64,000 nt of DNA from Sphingopyxis macrogoltabida. Its GTDB lineage: Bacteria; Pseudomonadota; Alphaproteobacteria; Sphingomonadales; Sphingomonadaceae. Position 1 is the stretch's first letter. Every line of letters begins with the position of its first letter. This document shows positions 27,395-36,492 of the stretch, piece by piece. Where the stretch lies: positions 1,677,001-1,741,000 of the forward strand of contig NZ_CP012700.1 in NCBI RefSeq assembly GCF_001307295.1. Direction: 5' to 3'. The notes under the pieces are model-generated. The model saw only the letters and a program-made list of their open reading frames with translations. It made no database searches and was not told the DNA's origin. The position numbers were made by a program, and so were the translations under genes.

Positions 27395-28189
27395 ATGTCC
27401 GAAGTGCTGATCGACAATGATGCGGGGGTCCGTACCATCACCCTCAACCGGCCCGACCGGCTCAACGCGCTGACCAGCTCGATCATGGCGCCGCTCGCCG
27501 ACGCCTGCGCCGATGCAGCGCGCGATGCGTCGGTGGGCTGCGTTGTGGTGACCGGGGCCGGGCGCGGCTTTTGTGCCGGCGGCGACCTCAAGGAAGGGGG
27601 CGCCGACAAGGCGGTCGTGCCCACCAATGCCGAGGTCGGCAGCCGCACCGAACAGGGCTTCGTGCGGCTGCGCACTTTCATGGAGACCTCCCGCCTGCTC
27701 CACGAAATGCCCAAGCCGACGATCGCGATGGTCAACGGGCCGGTCGCGGGCGCGGGGATCGGCATCGCGGGAGCGTGCGACCTGCGTTTCGCAGGCAGGA
27801 GCGCGAGTTTCTTGACCGCCTTCGACCGCATCGGCGCGGGGGGCGATTTCGGATCGACCTGGTTCTGGACCAAGATCGTCGGAACCGGGGTCGCGCGCGA
27901 ACTTTTCCTGCTGGGTGAGAAGCTGTCGGGGGAGGAAGCCTTCGCCAAGGGCCTCTACACCCGCCTGTTCGACGACGAAGCACTGCGCGACGAAACGATG
28001 ACGGCGGCGCGCCGCCTCGCCGACGGGCCGCGCATGGGCTATCGCTATATGAAGACGAACCTCAACAATGCCGAGGATTGGGCCTTCGAGGCCGCGCTCG
28101 ATGCCGAGGCGCTCAATATGGGGCTGTCGACCAGCGCCACCGCGATGATCTGGCGCGAGAAGAAGAAGGCCGAAAACCCCGATGGCTGA
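27395..28189 (+). CDS. Crotonase-fold protein, atypical active site
   Basis: 264 aa. Fold shown by TITLNRPDRLNALTSS, GRGFCAGGDLKEGG and AMVNGPVAGAGIGIAG. The catalytic Glu positions are Gly (GAGIGIAG) and Phe (LTAFDRIG), so it is unlikely to be a normal hydratase; the nearby Asp in GGDFGSTW might serve. Preceded by GGGGAGG; overlaps the next crotonase by 8 bases. Confidence 0.88.
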   Translation: MSEVLIDNDAGVRTITLNRPDRLNALTSSIMAPLADACADAARDASVGCVVVTGAGRGFCAGGDLKEGGADKAVVPTNAEVGSRTEQGFVRLRTFMETSRLLHEMPKPTIAMVNGPVAGAGIGIAGACDLRFAGRSASFLTAFDRIGAGGDFGSTWFWTKIVGTGVARELFLLGEKLSGEEAFAKGLYTRLFDDEALRDETMTAARRLADGPRMGYRYMKTNLNNAEDWAFEAALDAEALNMGLSTSATAMIWREKKKAENPDG

Positions 28190-28979
28190 TTTGGAGCATA
28201 TCCGCATCGATCGCCATGACGGCGGCATCGCGGCGGTCGTCGTCGCGCGCGCCGACATCGGCAATGCGTCGTCGCCCGAAATGCTCGGCGAGATTCGTGA
28301 CGCCTTCGCGGCCTTGTCCGGTGACCCCGATATCCGCGCGATCGTCTTTGCCGCCGAGGGCAAGCATTTCTCGGTCGGTGCCGATTTTGCCTTTCTGCAA
28401 AAGCTGACAGGCATGTCGGCGAGCGAGATCAAGGGCACCGTCTACGCCAATTTTCAGGGCGCCGCGCGCGCCATCTATCGTTGCCCCAAGCCGACGCTCG
28501 CACTCGTACAAGGCGCGGCGGTGACGGTCGGCTGCGAACTGGCGCTCGCTTGCGATTTCCGTATCGCCGCCGACAATGCGATGTTTCAGGAAAGCTGGAT
28601 CAAGCTCGGCATCATGCCGCCGCTCGGCGGGACCTTCCTGCTGCCGCGCATCGTCGGGCTCGGCCGCGCGATGGAGATGTGCCTGCGCGGCAAGCAGGTA
28701 CGCGCCGAGGAAGCGCTGCACATCGGCCTGGTCGGCGAAGTCGTCGCCCGCGACGACCTCGACGCGCGCGGTATGGACCTGGCGCGCGAACTCGCGGCCT
28801 CGGCGCCGCTCGCCTATGCGACAGTCAAACAGTCGATCCAGCGCGCGCTCGAAAGCAGCATGGAGGCCGAATGGCAGGCGAACCTGCCCAATCAGGCCTT
28901 GCTGCTCGGCAGCGAGGATCATCGCGAAGGGCTGGCGGCGGTGACCGAGAAGCGCGCGCCGCAATTTCAGGGGCGCTAG
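28182..28979 (+). CDS. Enoyl-CoA hydratase/isomerase family protein
   Basis: 265 aa crotonase. Oxyanion segments HFSVGADFAFLQ and GAAVTVGCELALACD; the first Glu is kept (GCELAL), the second is Trp (FQESWIKLG). One-Glu crotonases include isomerases. It overlaps the preceding crotonase by 8 bases and ends 4 bases into the convergent thioesterase gene. Confidence 0.88.
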   Translation: MADLEHIRIDRHDGGIAAVVVARADIGNASSPEMLGEIRDAFAALSGDPDIRAIVFAAEGKHFSVGADFAFLQKLTGMSASEIKGTVYANFQGAARAIYRCPKPTLALVQGAAVTVGCELALACDFRIAADNAMFQESWIKLGIMPPLGGTFLLPRIVGLGRAMEMCLRGKQVRAEEALHIGLVGEVVARDDLDARGMDLARELAASAPLAYATVKQSIQRALESSMEAEWQANLPNQALLLGSEDHREGLAAVTEKRAPQFQGR

Positions 28980-29773
28980 GTCTTTTCGAGTTTCTGCCCC
29001 GCGGCGACGAAGATCGTCTGCGTTCCCTTGGCATAGACGCCCTCGGCATCGGCGAAGACCGTCTGTGCGAGCGCATGGCCGTTGCCCGCGCCTTCGGTGA
29101 AGGCATCGAGCAGGAACCAGTCGCCGCGCGGCATGCGGAAGAACTGGATCGAGATATCGAGATTGGCGTAGCTCCACTCGTGCGCGAAGGTCGCGCTGCC
29201 CACGCCGTTGCCGAAATCGGCGAAGAGACACGCCTTCGCGAAGGGCGAGGCGGGCACGCCCGCCACGACTTCGCCGTCCATCCGCATCCACGACACACCG
29301 CGCCCCGGCTCGCGCACCCGGCCCATGATCGGGCGCGTCCGGATCGCCCCGGCCATGCTCGCGCCAACGAGGAAATTGTCCTCGGCCACATCATCGGGCG
29401 CCGGGTGCGGCTGCGGCGCAGGGAAAGCCGGGGTGTCGAGGTGGCGCGCGAGCAGCACATGCGCCTGTGCCACCGGCCGTTCGGCGGCGAGCAGTTCGAT
29501 GCGATGCAGTTGCGCCTGCCGTCCCTGCCGCACCGGCACGATACGCGGCACCAGCGGCGCACGCGGGACGATGCCGAGGATATCGATCGTCAGGCGGCAG
29601 ATTTCGAAATCGGGATCGAAACCGGCGCTTTCGACGATGTGGCCGATCAGCGCCGCGATCGGCCCGCCCGCGACCGCATTGGCGAACCAGGGATTGCGGG
29701 CAAGACCCGAAGGGAGAAAGGCTTCGCCTTCGGCGGTGAAATAGTGCGGAATGGTGTCGGGGTCGATGCTCAT
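28976..29773 (-). CDS. Acyl-CoA thioesterase (TesB-like double hotdog)
   Basis: 265 aa. Pattern of the TesB-like acyl-CoA thioesterase group: N-terminal hotdog with NPWFANAVAGGPIAALIGH and C-terminal hotdog with SYANLDISIQFFRMPRGDWF, LLDAFTEGAG. Releases CoA from acyl-CoA, possibly to recover CoA from stalled intermediates. Divergent from the ACAD at 29869 with regulon motif copy 3 between. Catalytic residues not assigned by eye. Confidence 0.75.
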   Translation of the reverse strand: MSIDPDTIPHYFTAEGEAFLPSGLARNPWFANAVAGGPIAALIGHIVESAGFDPDFEICRLTIDILGIVPRAPLVPRIVPVRQGRQAQLHRIELLAAERPVAQAHVLLARHLDTPAFPAPQPHPAPDDVAEDNFLVGASMAGAIRTRPIMGRVREPGRGVSWMRMDGEVVAGVPASPFAKACLFADFGNGVGSATFAHEWSYANLDISIQFFRMPRGDWFLLDAFTEGAGNGHALAQTVFADAEGVYAKGTQTIFVAAGQKLEKT

Positions 29774-29812
29774 CGATCGCCTCTACCACGCCCGCCCTAC
29801 CGCACAACATAT

Positions 29813-29833
29813 TTGACGTAGTTATATAACTCG
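29813..29833 (+). promoter_or_regulatory. Regulon motif copy 3 (TTGACGTAGTTATATAACTC)
   Basis: Perfect core AGTTATATAACT at 29820-29831, preceded by TTGACG. Between divergent thioesterase (29773) and ACAD (29869). Confidence 0.8.
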
Positions 29834-29868
29834 GGCATAGGATTCGACACGACGATGGAGAGCGAGCG

Positions 29869-31080
29869 ATGGACCTGAGCTATGGCGAGGCGGCGGAGAC
29901 CTTCCGCGCCGAGGTGCGTGCCTTCCTGTCGCTCCACTGGCCGCCGCCGTCCGACCTGCGCGGCGGCGACCTCAAGCAGTTTGTCCGTAACTTTCGCGCG
30001 CTCGCGACCGAACAGGGCTATCTCCATCGCGCGATCCCCAAACGGTACGGAGGTTCCGAGCAACCGGTCGATGTCATTCGCGCACAGGTGATCCGCGAAG
30101 AGTTCCAGCGTGCACGGGCCCCCATGGAGGTCGGCGGCAACGGCATGAACATGACCGTGCCGACGCTGCTCGAAAAAGGGACGGAAGAGCAGAAGGAGCT
30201 CTTCATCCGCAAGACCGTTGAGGGCGATTATATTTGGGGGCAGGGCTATTCGGAGCCCGGATCGGGTAGCGACCTCGCGAGCGTGCGGACCAAGGGCGAA
30301 TTATCCGCCGACGGCAGCAAATGGATCATCAACGGCCAGAAGATCTGGACCTCGCAGGGAATGCAATCGACGCACATGTTCATGCTCGTGCGCACCGAGC
30401 CCGACGCGCCCAAGCATGACGGCATCACCTATCTGTTGATCGACCTCGACCAGCCGGGCGTCACGCGCCGCCCGATCCGTCAGATGACGGGAGAGGAGGG
30501 CGATCATACCTTCTGCGAATTCTTTTTCGACAATGCCGAGACGCCGGTGAGCTGGCAGGTCGGCGAGCGCGGGCAGGGCTGGTATGTCAGCCGCACGACC
30601 CTGAAGCACGAACGTGCGAGCATCGGCGGCGCCGACGGGCTGGGCAAGCAGTTCGCCAAGCTGGTCGATCTCGCCAAGGAGGTCGGCCGCATCGACGACC
30701 CGATCGTGCGCGACAAGCTCGCCCAGATCGAGGGTTCGGTCCTGTCGCACCGCTATTCGAGCTATCGCATCTTCAGTTGCGCCGCGGCGGGCGAGGACCC
30801 CGGCCCGGTGGCGCTGATGATGAAGCTGCTGCTCACCGAGATCGGGCACGAGATGGCGTTGCTGGCGCAGGAACTGATCGGCGAACATGGCTTCCTCGAG
30901 CCCGCGGGCGCGGGCGGGCGTGGCAATCGCGGGCCGCGCGGGCCCGAAAAATGGCTCGACCAGATCATGGGCAGCCTCGGCAATTCGATTGCCGGCGGTG
31001 CGTCGAACATCCAGCGCAACATCATTGGCGAACGCGGCCTCGGGCTGCCGCGCGACCTCGCGATGAGCGGGGAGCGCTGA
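29869..31080 (+). CDS. Acyl-CoA dehydrogenase, FAD-motif (large) subunit
   Basis: 403 aa with GYSEPGSGSDLASVRT, GQKIWTSQGMQSTHM, and C-terminal AGGASNIQRNIIGERGLGLP. First gene of a six-gene operon (ACAD, ACAD, WS/DGAT, DUF7064-like, NMO-like) under motif copy 3. Partner of the short subunit 1 base downstream; fourth pair. Confidence 0.92.
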   Translation: MDLSYGEAAETFRAEVRAFLSLHWPPPSDLRGGDLKQFVRNFRALATEQGYLHRAIPKRYGGSEQPVDVIRAQVIREEFQRARAPMEVGGNGMNMTVPTLLEKGTEEQKELFIRKTVEGDYIWGQGYSEPGSGSDLASVRTKGELSADGSKWIINGQKIWTSQGMQSTHMFMLVRTEPDAPKHDGITYLLIDLDQPGVTRRPIRQMTGEEGDHTFCEFFFDNAETPVSWQVGERGQGWYVSRTTLKHERASIGGADGLGKQFAKLVDLAKEVGRIDDPIVRDKLAQIEGSVLSHRYSSYRIFSCAAAGEDPGPVALMMKLLLTEIGHEMALLAQELIGEHGFLEPAGAGGRGNRGPRGPEKWLDQIMGSLGNSIAGGASNIQRNIIGERGLGLPRDLAMSGER

Positions 31081-31081
31081 C

Positions 31082-32065
31082 GTGCATTTCCACCTGACCG
31101 AAGAGCAGGCAGCCATTCAGGACGCGGTGCGCGGTACGCTGGCCGACAGCTGGCCGATGGAGCGTGTCCATGCCTTTGCCGATGGCGACGCCGATTTCGA
31201 CCGCACAAGCTGGTACGCGCTGATGGCCCTCGGGCTTGGCGGGATGCTGGCGCCGGACAGCGGCATGGGGCTGCTCGACGCGGCGCTCGTCTGCGAAGTC
31301 GCGGGTGAGGCGGCAGCGGCAGGCCCGCTGATCGGGCAATTGCTGGCCGTCGCGGCGGTGGCCGCGAGCGGGCGGGGCGATGCCGAGGCGCTCATAAGCG
31401 GCAAGACGATCGCGACGTTGATCCATGGCGGCAGCGATTACGCCCCATCCGCTCGCGCTGCCGACCTGTTCTTGATCGTCGATCGCGCAAAGGGCGTCCG
31501 TCTGGTTGCAGCCGCCGATGTCACCATCGAAGCTGTGAAAGCGGCCGACCGGACTCGTCCGATGTCGAAAGTCTCCATCGCCGATGGCACAGGCGAAGCG
31601 CTTTTCGCTGCCACCGATCAGATGACCGGGCGTCTCGCCGACGCCGCGCTCGTCCTGGTCGCCGCCGACGCGCTCGGCGGCGCGCAGAAGGTCACCGACA
31701 TGAGTGTCGCCTATGCCAAGGAACGCGAGCAGTTCGGCCAGCCGATCGGGCGTTTCCAGGGCCTCAAACACCAACTCGCGCATATGGCGCTCGACGTCGA
31801 ACCGGCGCGCGCGCTCGTCTGGTACGCGGCCTATGCATGGGATGCGCAGCTTCCCGACGCGCCGCGCGCCGCGGCGATGGCGAAGGCGCATCTCTGCGAC
31901 GTCTATGTCCGCGCGACGCGCGCGGCGGTCGCGGCGCATGGCGGCATCGGCTATACGTGGGAATATGGCCTCAACTACTGGTTCCGCCGCGCGATGGCCG
32001 ACCGCGCCTGGCTCGGCAGCCCCGCCGAACATCGTGCGCGGGCTGCGACCCTCGCGGGCTGGTAG
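31082..32065 (+). CDS. Acyl-CoA dehydrogenase, small-subunit type (partner of 29869)
   Basis: 327 aa, GTG start at 31082 (MHFHLTEEQAAIQDAV). Lacks the SEPxxGSD loop; the C-terminal domain shows GQPIGRFQGLKHQLAHM and AAHGGIGYTWEYGLNYWF. Shorter than a full ACAD. Its start lies right after the stop of the large subunit. Confidence 0.88.
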   Translation: MHFHLTEEQAAIQDAVRGTLADSWPMERVHAFADGDADFDRTSWYALMALGLGGMLAPDSGMGLLDAALVCEVAGEAAAAGPLIGQLLAVAAVAASGRGDAEALISGKTIATLIHGGSDYAPSARAADLFLIVDRAKGVRLVAAADVTIEAVKAADRTRPMSKVSIADGTGEALFAATDQMTGRLADAALVLVAADALGGAQKVTDMSVAYAKEREQFGQPIGRFQGLKHQLAHMALDVEPARALVWYAAYAWDAQLPDAPRAAAMAKAHLCDVYVRATRAAVAAHGGIGYTWEYGLNYWFRRAMADRAWLGSPAEHRARAATLAGW

Positions 32066-32068
32066 ACG

Positions 32069-33433
32069 GTGAACGATCCGCTGACCCTTGCGCCGGGTGT
32101 GCGGCGGCTGCGCCCCGACGATCATTTCATGATCCTGTCGGAAACCGACGCCTCGCCTATGCACGTCGGCGCGCTAATTCTGCTCGACGTCCCGGCCGAT
32201 GGGCAGGACGATTTCGCCGCGGCGATCCGCCGCCAGTTCGCCGACCGGCTCCCCGCCACCCCCTTGCTCGTGCGGCTGCACGAGGCGCCCGACGGTTATG
32301 ACAGCGACGTCTGGGCCGACATCGCACGCGCCGATCTCGAAACGCTGGTCGCGGTCGAGCCGCACGACGGCGCGTGGAGCGAGGCCGAGCTTTACGATGC
32401 GGTCGCGCGGCTCAACATGCGCCGCCTCGACCTGTCGGGCCCGCCGTTCGCGGCGCACCTGTTCGAACGGCTCGCCGAGGGCGGCAGCGCGATCTACCTC
32501 AAGATGCATCACAGCGTCGCCGACGGCATCGGCTTTCAGACGGTGCTCGGCCTGCTGAGCGACGCCGCACCGCCGGCGACCGCGCGCTTCGCCGATGCAA
32601 GGCTGCCCGAACCGGAGAAATGGCGTTGCAAGGCCGATGCGCGCTTCGCGGACGAAGAGGCGCTGCGCGCGGCGCAATCGGCACGGCGCAAGCAGGCCCT
32701 CGCCGAACTCGACGCGTTCAAGGACGACCGCGAACCGACGCCGCAGCTTGCGATGTCGGGTCCGACCTCGGACAAGCGCCGCTATGCGACGATCAGCCTG
32801 CCGGTGGCGCGCGTGAAAGCGGCGGGGAAGGCGCTGGATGCGACGGTCAACGATATCTTCCTGACGCTCGCGAGCACCGCGCTGCGCAATTATCTCGGCG
32901 AAATGGGCGATCTTCCCGATACGCCGCTCGTGATCAATTCGGCGCGTTCGTACCGCCGCGACGAGCATGGGTCTTTCGGCAACCGAATCGTAGCGCTGCA
33001 TCCTCATCTCGCGACGCATCTCGTCGATCCGGTCGCGCGGCTGCGCGCGATCCAGGCGTCCATGGCGAAGGAGATGCAGCGGACAGCGCACGACGAGGCG
33101 CTGCTCGACGCTGCCGAAAAGCCTTATGGCGCGCGCGATCGGCGTGCTGCGTTCGCTGAGCGTCTGGCGGGCGGCAAGCGCCTGCTTCCCGGCAATCTGA
33201 CGCTGTCGAACGTTCCCGGCCCGGCCGAGGCGCGTAGCTATGCCGGTTTCCGCCAGCGCCACAATTATCCGGTCCCGATCATCGGTTCGGGCCGCTTCCT
33301 CAACATCACTTCGCGGCGCAGCGGCGACAATCTCGACATGGGCGTAATCGCCGATGCCGAAAAGATCGCCGATGTCGGCCGCATCGCGGCGCTGTTCACC
33401 GCTGCACTGGACGAACTGGAGATCGTCGCATGA
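32069..33433 (+). CDS. WS/DGAT-family acyltransferase
   Basis: 454 aa wax ester synthase/diacylglycerol acyltransferase family protein. Active-site motif HHxxxDG in LKMHHSVADGIGF at about residues 148-160; C-terminal domain NDIFLTLASTALRNYL and the conserved NLTLSNVPGP. These enzymes esterify acyl-CoA with an alcohol or diacylglycerol. Its place within a degradation operon suggests it esterifies the substrate, an alcohol intermediate, or stores acyl groups; the acceptor is unknown. GTG start at 32069; stop overlaps the next gene (ATGA). Confidence 0.9.
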   Translation: MNDPLTLAPGVRRLRPDDHFMILSETDASPMHVGALILLDVPADGQDDFAAAIRRQFADRLPATPLLVRLHEAPDGYDSDVWADIARADLETLVAVEPHDGAWSEAELYDAVARLNMRRLDLSGPPFAAHLFERLAEGGSAIYLKMHHSVADGIGFQTVLGLLSDAAPPATARFADARLPEPEKWRCKADARFADEEALRAAQSARRKQALAELDAFKDDREPTPQLAMSGPTSDKRRYATISLPVARVKAAGKALDATVNDIFLTLASTALRNYLGEMGDLPDTPLVINSARSYRRDEHGSFGNRIVALHPHLATHLVDPVARLRAIQASMAKEMQRTAHDEALLDAAEKPYGARDRRAAFAERLAGGKRLLPGNLTLSNVPGPAEARSYAGFRQRHNYPVPIIGSGRFLNITSRRSGDNLDMGVIADAEKIADVGRIAALFTAALDELEIVA

Positions 33434-34488
33434 CCGAAGACCTTGCCTTCAAGCCCGAAGACGACCGCTACCACCAACTCTCCGATGATCCCTATGAGAC
33501 CGAGACCAACTGGTGGTCGTTCAACATCCCCGAACGCAAGATCGGCTGCTGGATCCACGCGCCCTATTATCCCAATCGCAAGGCGATCACCTGGCGCATC
33601 TTCGCTTGGGACGACGAGGGATATGATCAGGCGCGCATGGCCTATTACCGCAAGGTCGAGGAAGCGCCGATGCCCGACGCCCCCGACCTGACCGACATCA
33701 CCTTCCCCGGCGACAAGAATGGCGGCGGCTATAGCCTCAGGATGCTCGAGCCGGGGATGAAATATCATCTGCAATATGAGGACCCGGCCCGCGGCTTTGC
33801 GCTCGATTTCACCCACACCGGCCTGCACGAACCGCATCGCTTTCCGCCGGGCAAGCCGCCGTTCATGGCGACGCCGCATTACGACCAGCTCGGCCATGTC
33901 GAGGGCTGGATGACCCTGCGCGGCGAGAAGATTCGCATCGACGGCATCGGGGTGCGCGACCGGACGTGGGGGCCGCGCGGCGGGCCCTATGCTGCGAGCC
34001 CCAAAGTCTATGCCAGTGACATGGAGCGCGTGAAATACCCCGGTGGCGCACGCTGGCGCGAGATCGAGCGCGAGCGTGGCCGCGGGCGCATCCAGTACAT
34101 CTTCGGCCATCGTCGCGACGGTACCGGCTTCCTCGGCTTTGCGCGCGTGCAGGACGGCGACGCCGACGGCTGGTCGCCGATGAATGCCGGCTGGATCCGC
34201 CGCGACGGGCAGTTCGGCAGCCTCGACACTGCCCGGTCGCGGATGCGCGTCTTTCGCAGCCCCAAGACCGGCTGGAGCATGCATATGCAGGTCGAGCTCG
34301 TCGACGAGCATGGCCGCGAGATGAAGAGCGAGGGCTTCACCGTCTCGACAATGAGCGAGGCCGGATATGGCGTGAACCAGTTGATGCGCTGGGACATTGA
34401 CGGCGGCATCGGCTGGGGCGAGGATCAGGATGTATGGAATCCGCAGCATTATCTGCGGATGCTCGATGCGCTGAAAGCTACCGTTTGA
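33430..34488 (+). CDS. DUF7065/DUF7064-type protein (CrtC-like fold), unknown
   Basis: 352 aa. Tryptophan- and tyrosine-rich N-terminal half (ETNWWSFNIPERKIGCW) and a C-terminal half with HVEGWMTLRGEKIRIDG and GIGVRDRTWGPR. The GxGxRDxxWGxR segment is characteristic of the DUF7064 family, a lipocalin-like fold group distantly related to hydroxyneurosporene synthase CrtC and frequent in steroid/terpenoid catabolic clusters. The reaction is unknown; a water-adding or hydrophobic-ligand-binding role is plausible. Family assignment is from memory. Confidence 0.65.
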   Translation: MTEDLAFKPEDDRYHQLSDDPYETETNWWSFNIPERKIGCWIHAPYYPNRKAITWRIFAWDDEGYDQARMAYYRKVEEAPMPDAPDLTDITFPGDKNGGGYSLRMLEPGMKYHLQYEDPARGFALDFTHTGLHEPHRFPPGKPPFMATPHYDQLGHVEGWMTLRGEKIRIDGIGVRDRTWGPRGGPYAASPKVYASDMERVKYPGGARWREIERERGRGRIQYIFGHRRDGTGFLGFARVQDGDADGWSPMNAGWIRRDGQFGSLDTARSRMRVFRSPKTGWSMHMQVELVDEHGREMKSEGFTVSTMSEAGYGVNQLMRWDIDGGIGWGEDQDVWNPQHYLRMLDALKATV

Positions 34489-35423
34489 CGGCAATATTTT
34501 CCGCACTGTCGCTGCCGCTGATGTGCGCGCCGATGAGTTTTGCCTCATCGGTTCCCTTGGCTGTCGCCTGCTGCCGCGCGGGCGTGGTCGGGGGCTGGCA
34601 GGGCGGCACGATCACCCCGTCCGAACAGTTCGAACATTATCTGAAAGCGCTCGCCGGGATCGACGGTGCGCCGCCGATCGTCAACATGCCTGCGCGATGG
34701 GGTACCGATCCCGCGGCGGCCGACCGGCTCGGCCTGCTCGAACGCTATCGAGTGCCGCTCGTCCTCTCCAGTCTCGGCGACCCGTCCGCGCTGGTCGAGC
34801 GCGTCCATGGCTGGGGCGGGCGTGTCGTTCACGACGTGACGACGATGAAGCACGCCGAAAAGGCGATCGCCGCCGGCGCCGATGGGCTGATGCTGACCTG
34901 CGCGGGGGCGGGCGGGCATACGGGGTTCCTGACCCCGATGGCATTTGTTCCGGCGGTGCGGCGAATGTTCGGCGGGCTGCTGATCGTCGCGGGCGGCATT
35001 GCCGATGCGCATGGCATTGCGGCGTCGCTGGCACTCGGCGGCGACATCGCCTGTATGGGCACGCGCTTTATCGCGACCCCCGAAAGCGGGGTGGTCGAGG
35101 GGCATCGGACCATGATTCCCGCCGTGAGCGCTGACGACATCGTCGCATCGGCGGCGATGAACGGCGTCCCGGCGCACTGGATGCGGCAGTCGATCGAGGC
35201 GGTCGGGCTCGACGTAAAGGCTTTACCAAACGTCCGCTCGCCGATGCCCAAAGGCGTGATGCCCTGGCGCGACATCTGGAGTGCGGGGCAAAGCGCCGGG
35301 CTGATCGATGCGGTGGAGCCCGTCGCCGAGCTGGTCGCGCGGTTGAAGTGCGAGTTCGAGGCGCTGCCCGCGACCACCGACTGGCGTACACGCCTCGCGA
35401 CAATTGCGGCGGACTGGTCCTAG
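34485..35423 (+). CDS. Nitronate monooxygenase-family flavoprotein
   Basis: 312 aa FMN-dependent TIM barrel of the NMO/2-nitropropane dioxygenase family: N-terminal LPLMCAPMSFASSVPLAVAC, phosphate-binding strands ADGLMLTCAGAGGHTG and LLIVAGGIADAHGIA, and MGTRFIATPES. It starts at TTG 34485 overlapping the previous stop (TTGA). Members of this fold act as NMOs or as FMN reductases in acyl-CoA catabolism (IpdC in steroid ring degradation). Function here is inferred only from context. Confidence 0.82.
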   Translation: MTAIFSALSLPLMCAPMSFASSVPLAVACCRAGVVGGWQGGTITPSEQFEHYLKALAGIDGAPPIVNMPARWGTDPAAADRLGLLERYRVPLVLSSLGDPSALVERVHGWGGRVVHDVTTMKHAEKAIAAGADGLMLTCAGAGGHTGFLTPMAFVPAVRRMFGGLLIVAGGIADAHGIAASLALGGDIACMGTRFIATPESGVVEGHRTMIPAVSADDIVASAAMNGVPAHWMRQSIEAVGLDVKALPNVRSPMPKGVMPWRDIWSAGQSAGLIDAVEPVAELVARLKCEFEALPATTDWRTRLATIAADWS

Positions 35424-36421
35424 TCCATCACCAGCACGATCCGTCCGGCGCTCTTGCCGGTCGCCGCATCCTCCATCGCGGCGCGAAAATCCTCGAGAGC
35501 GTAGCTGCGCGCGACGGCAGGCTTCAGCTTTCCTTCGGCGGCGAGCGCGAACACGGTGTCGCGATTGGCTTCGCTCTTTTCGGGCTCGAAGATGCCGAAC
35601 TGGCGGACATCGACGCCGATCAGGCTGGCACCTTTGAGCAACGGCAGGTTGGTCCGCAGTGCCGCAATCCCGGCGGGGAAGCCGATCACCAGATGGCGCC
35701 CGTTCCACGCGAGCGAGCGAAAGGCCGGATCGGTTGCTTCGCCGCCGACCGGGTCGAACACGACGTCGACGCCCTTGCCGTCGTTCGCGGCCTTCACCTG
35801 CTCGCGCCAGTCGTCGCCGCGTGCATCGATGACCGCATCGGCGCCACCGGCCGTCGCCAGCATGCGCTTGCCGTCGCTCGATGCCGACCCGATCACCCGG
35901 GCGCCGAGATGCTTGCCGATCTGCACCGCCGCGTAGCCGGTAGCGCCGCCCGCGCCGAGGACGAGCAAGGTCTCGCCCGCCTTCAATTGCCCGCGATCGG
36001 CCAGCGCGTGCCAGGCGGTCGCATAGCTGACCGGGAATACCGCGGCTTCCTCGAACGACAGTGCTTCGGGCATTTTGCGCACCGTGCGCGCTGGCAGGTT
36101 CGTGACATTGGCGAACATCCCGCCCCAGCCGCTGGCGACGGCCCTGTCGCCGACCTGCAGCCCCTCGACCTCGGCGCCGACTGCGATGATGACGCCTGCA
36201 CATTCGCTGCCGGGAATGAAGGGCACCGGCGGCTTGACCTGGTAACCGCCTGACGCGGTTAGCACATCGACGAAGCTGATCCCTGCGGCCTTGATAGAAA
36301 TGCTAACTTGTGTGGGCGAGGGCGGACCGGGATCATGATCGACAAGGCGGTAGTTGTCGGGCGGACCGAGCTCGTCGGCCATGACGGCGCGGGGCATTGC
36401 GTTTGGCGACGCGTTGGGCAT
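35420..36421 (-). CDS. Zinc-independent MDR oxidoreductase (quinone oxidoreductase-like)
   Basis: 333 aa medium-chain dehydrogenase/reductase. GroES-like N-terminus (FIPGSECAGVIIAVG) and NADPH Rossmann motif LVLGAGGATGYAAVQIGKHLG; AVIDARGDDW and VFDPVGGEA are typical of NADPH:quinone oxidoreductases or enoyl reductases (QOR type). No zinc-site Cys pattern. Convergent with the NMO gene (4-base overlap); divergent from the second NMO gene with regulon motif copy 4 between. Start 36421 follows AAGAGGTG. Confidence 0.88.
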   Translation of the reverse strand: MPNASPNAMPRAVMADELGPPDNYRLVDHDPGPPSPTQVSISIKAAGISFVDVLTASGGYQVKPPVPFIPGSECAGVIIAVGAEVEGLQVGDRAVASGWGGMFANVTNLPARTVRKMPEALSFEEAAVFPVSYATAWHALADRGQLKAGETLLVLGAGGATGYAAVQIGKHLGARVIGSASSDGKRMLATAGGADAVIDARGDDWREQVKAANDGKGVDVVFDPVGGEATDPAFRSLAWNGRHLVIGFPAGIAALRTNLPLLKGASLIGVDVRQFGIFEPEKSEANRDTVFALAAEGKLKPAVARSYALEDFRAAMEDAATGKSAGRIVLVMD

Positions 36422-36448
36422 AGGGGACACCTCTTGTCAGGATGATTT

Positions 36449-36473
36449 TAGAAGTATAACTAGGTTATATAAG
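36449..36473 (-). promoter_or_regulatory. Regulon motif copy 4 (TATAAC-TAG-GTTATA)
   Basis: 15-base palindrome TATAACTAGGTTATA at 36455-36469; on the minus strand it reads ACCTAGTTATAC, the shared consensus. Between divergent MDR (36421) and NMO (36493). Confidence 0.7.
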
Positions 36474-36492
36474 AACGGAAGGGGCTAGGCTG

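Noticed and set aside
26032..27948. 638-codon open frame on the minus strand
   Set aside because: Antisense to the double-hotdog hydratase and the next crotonase; no domain and an unlikely composition.
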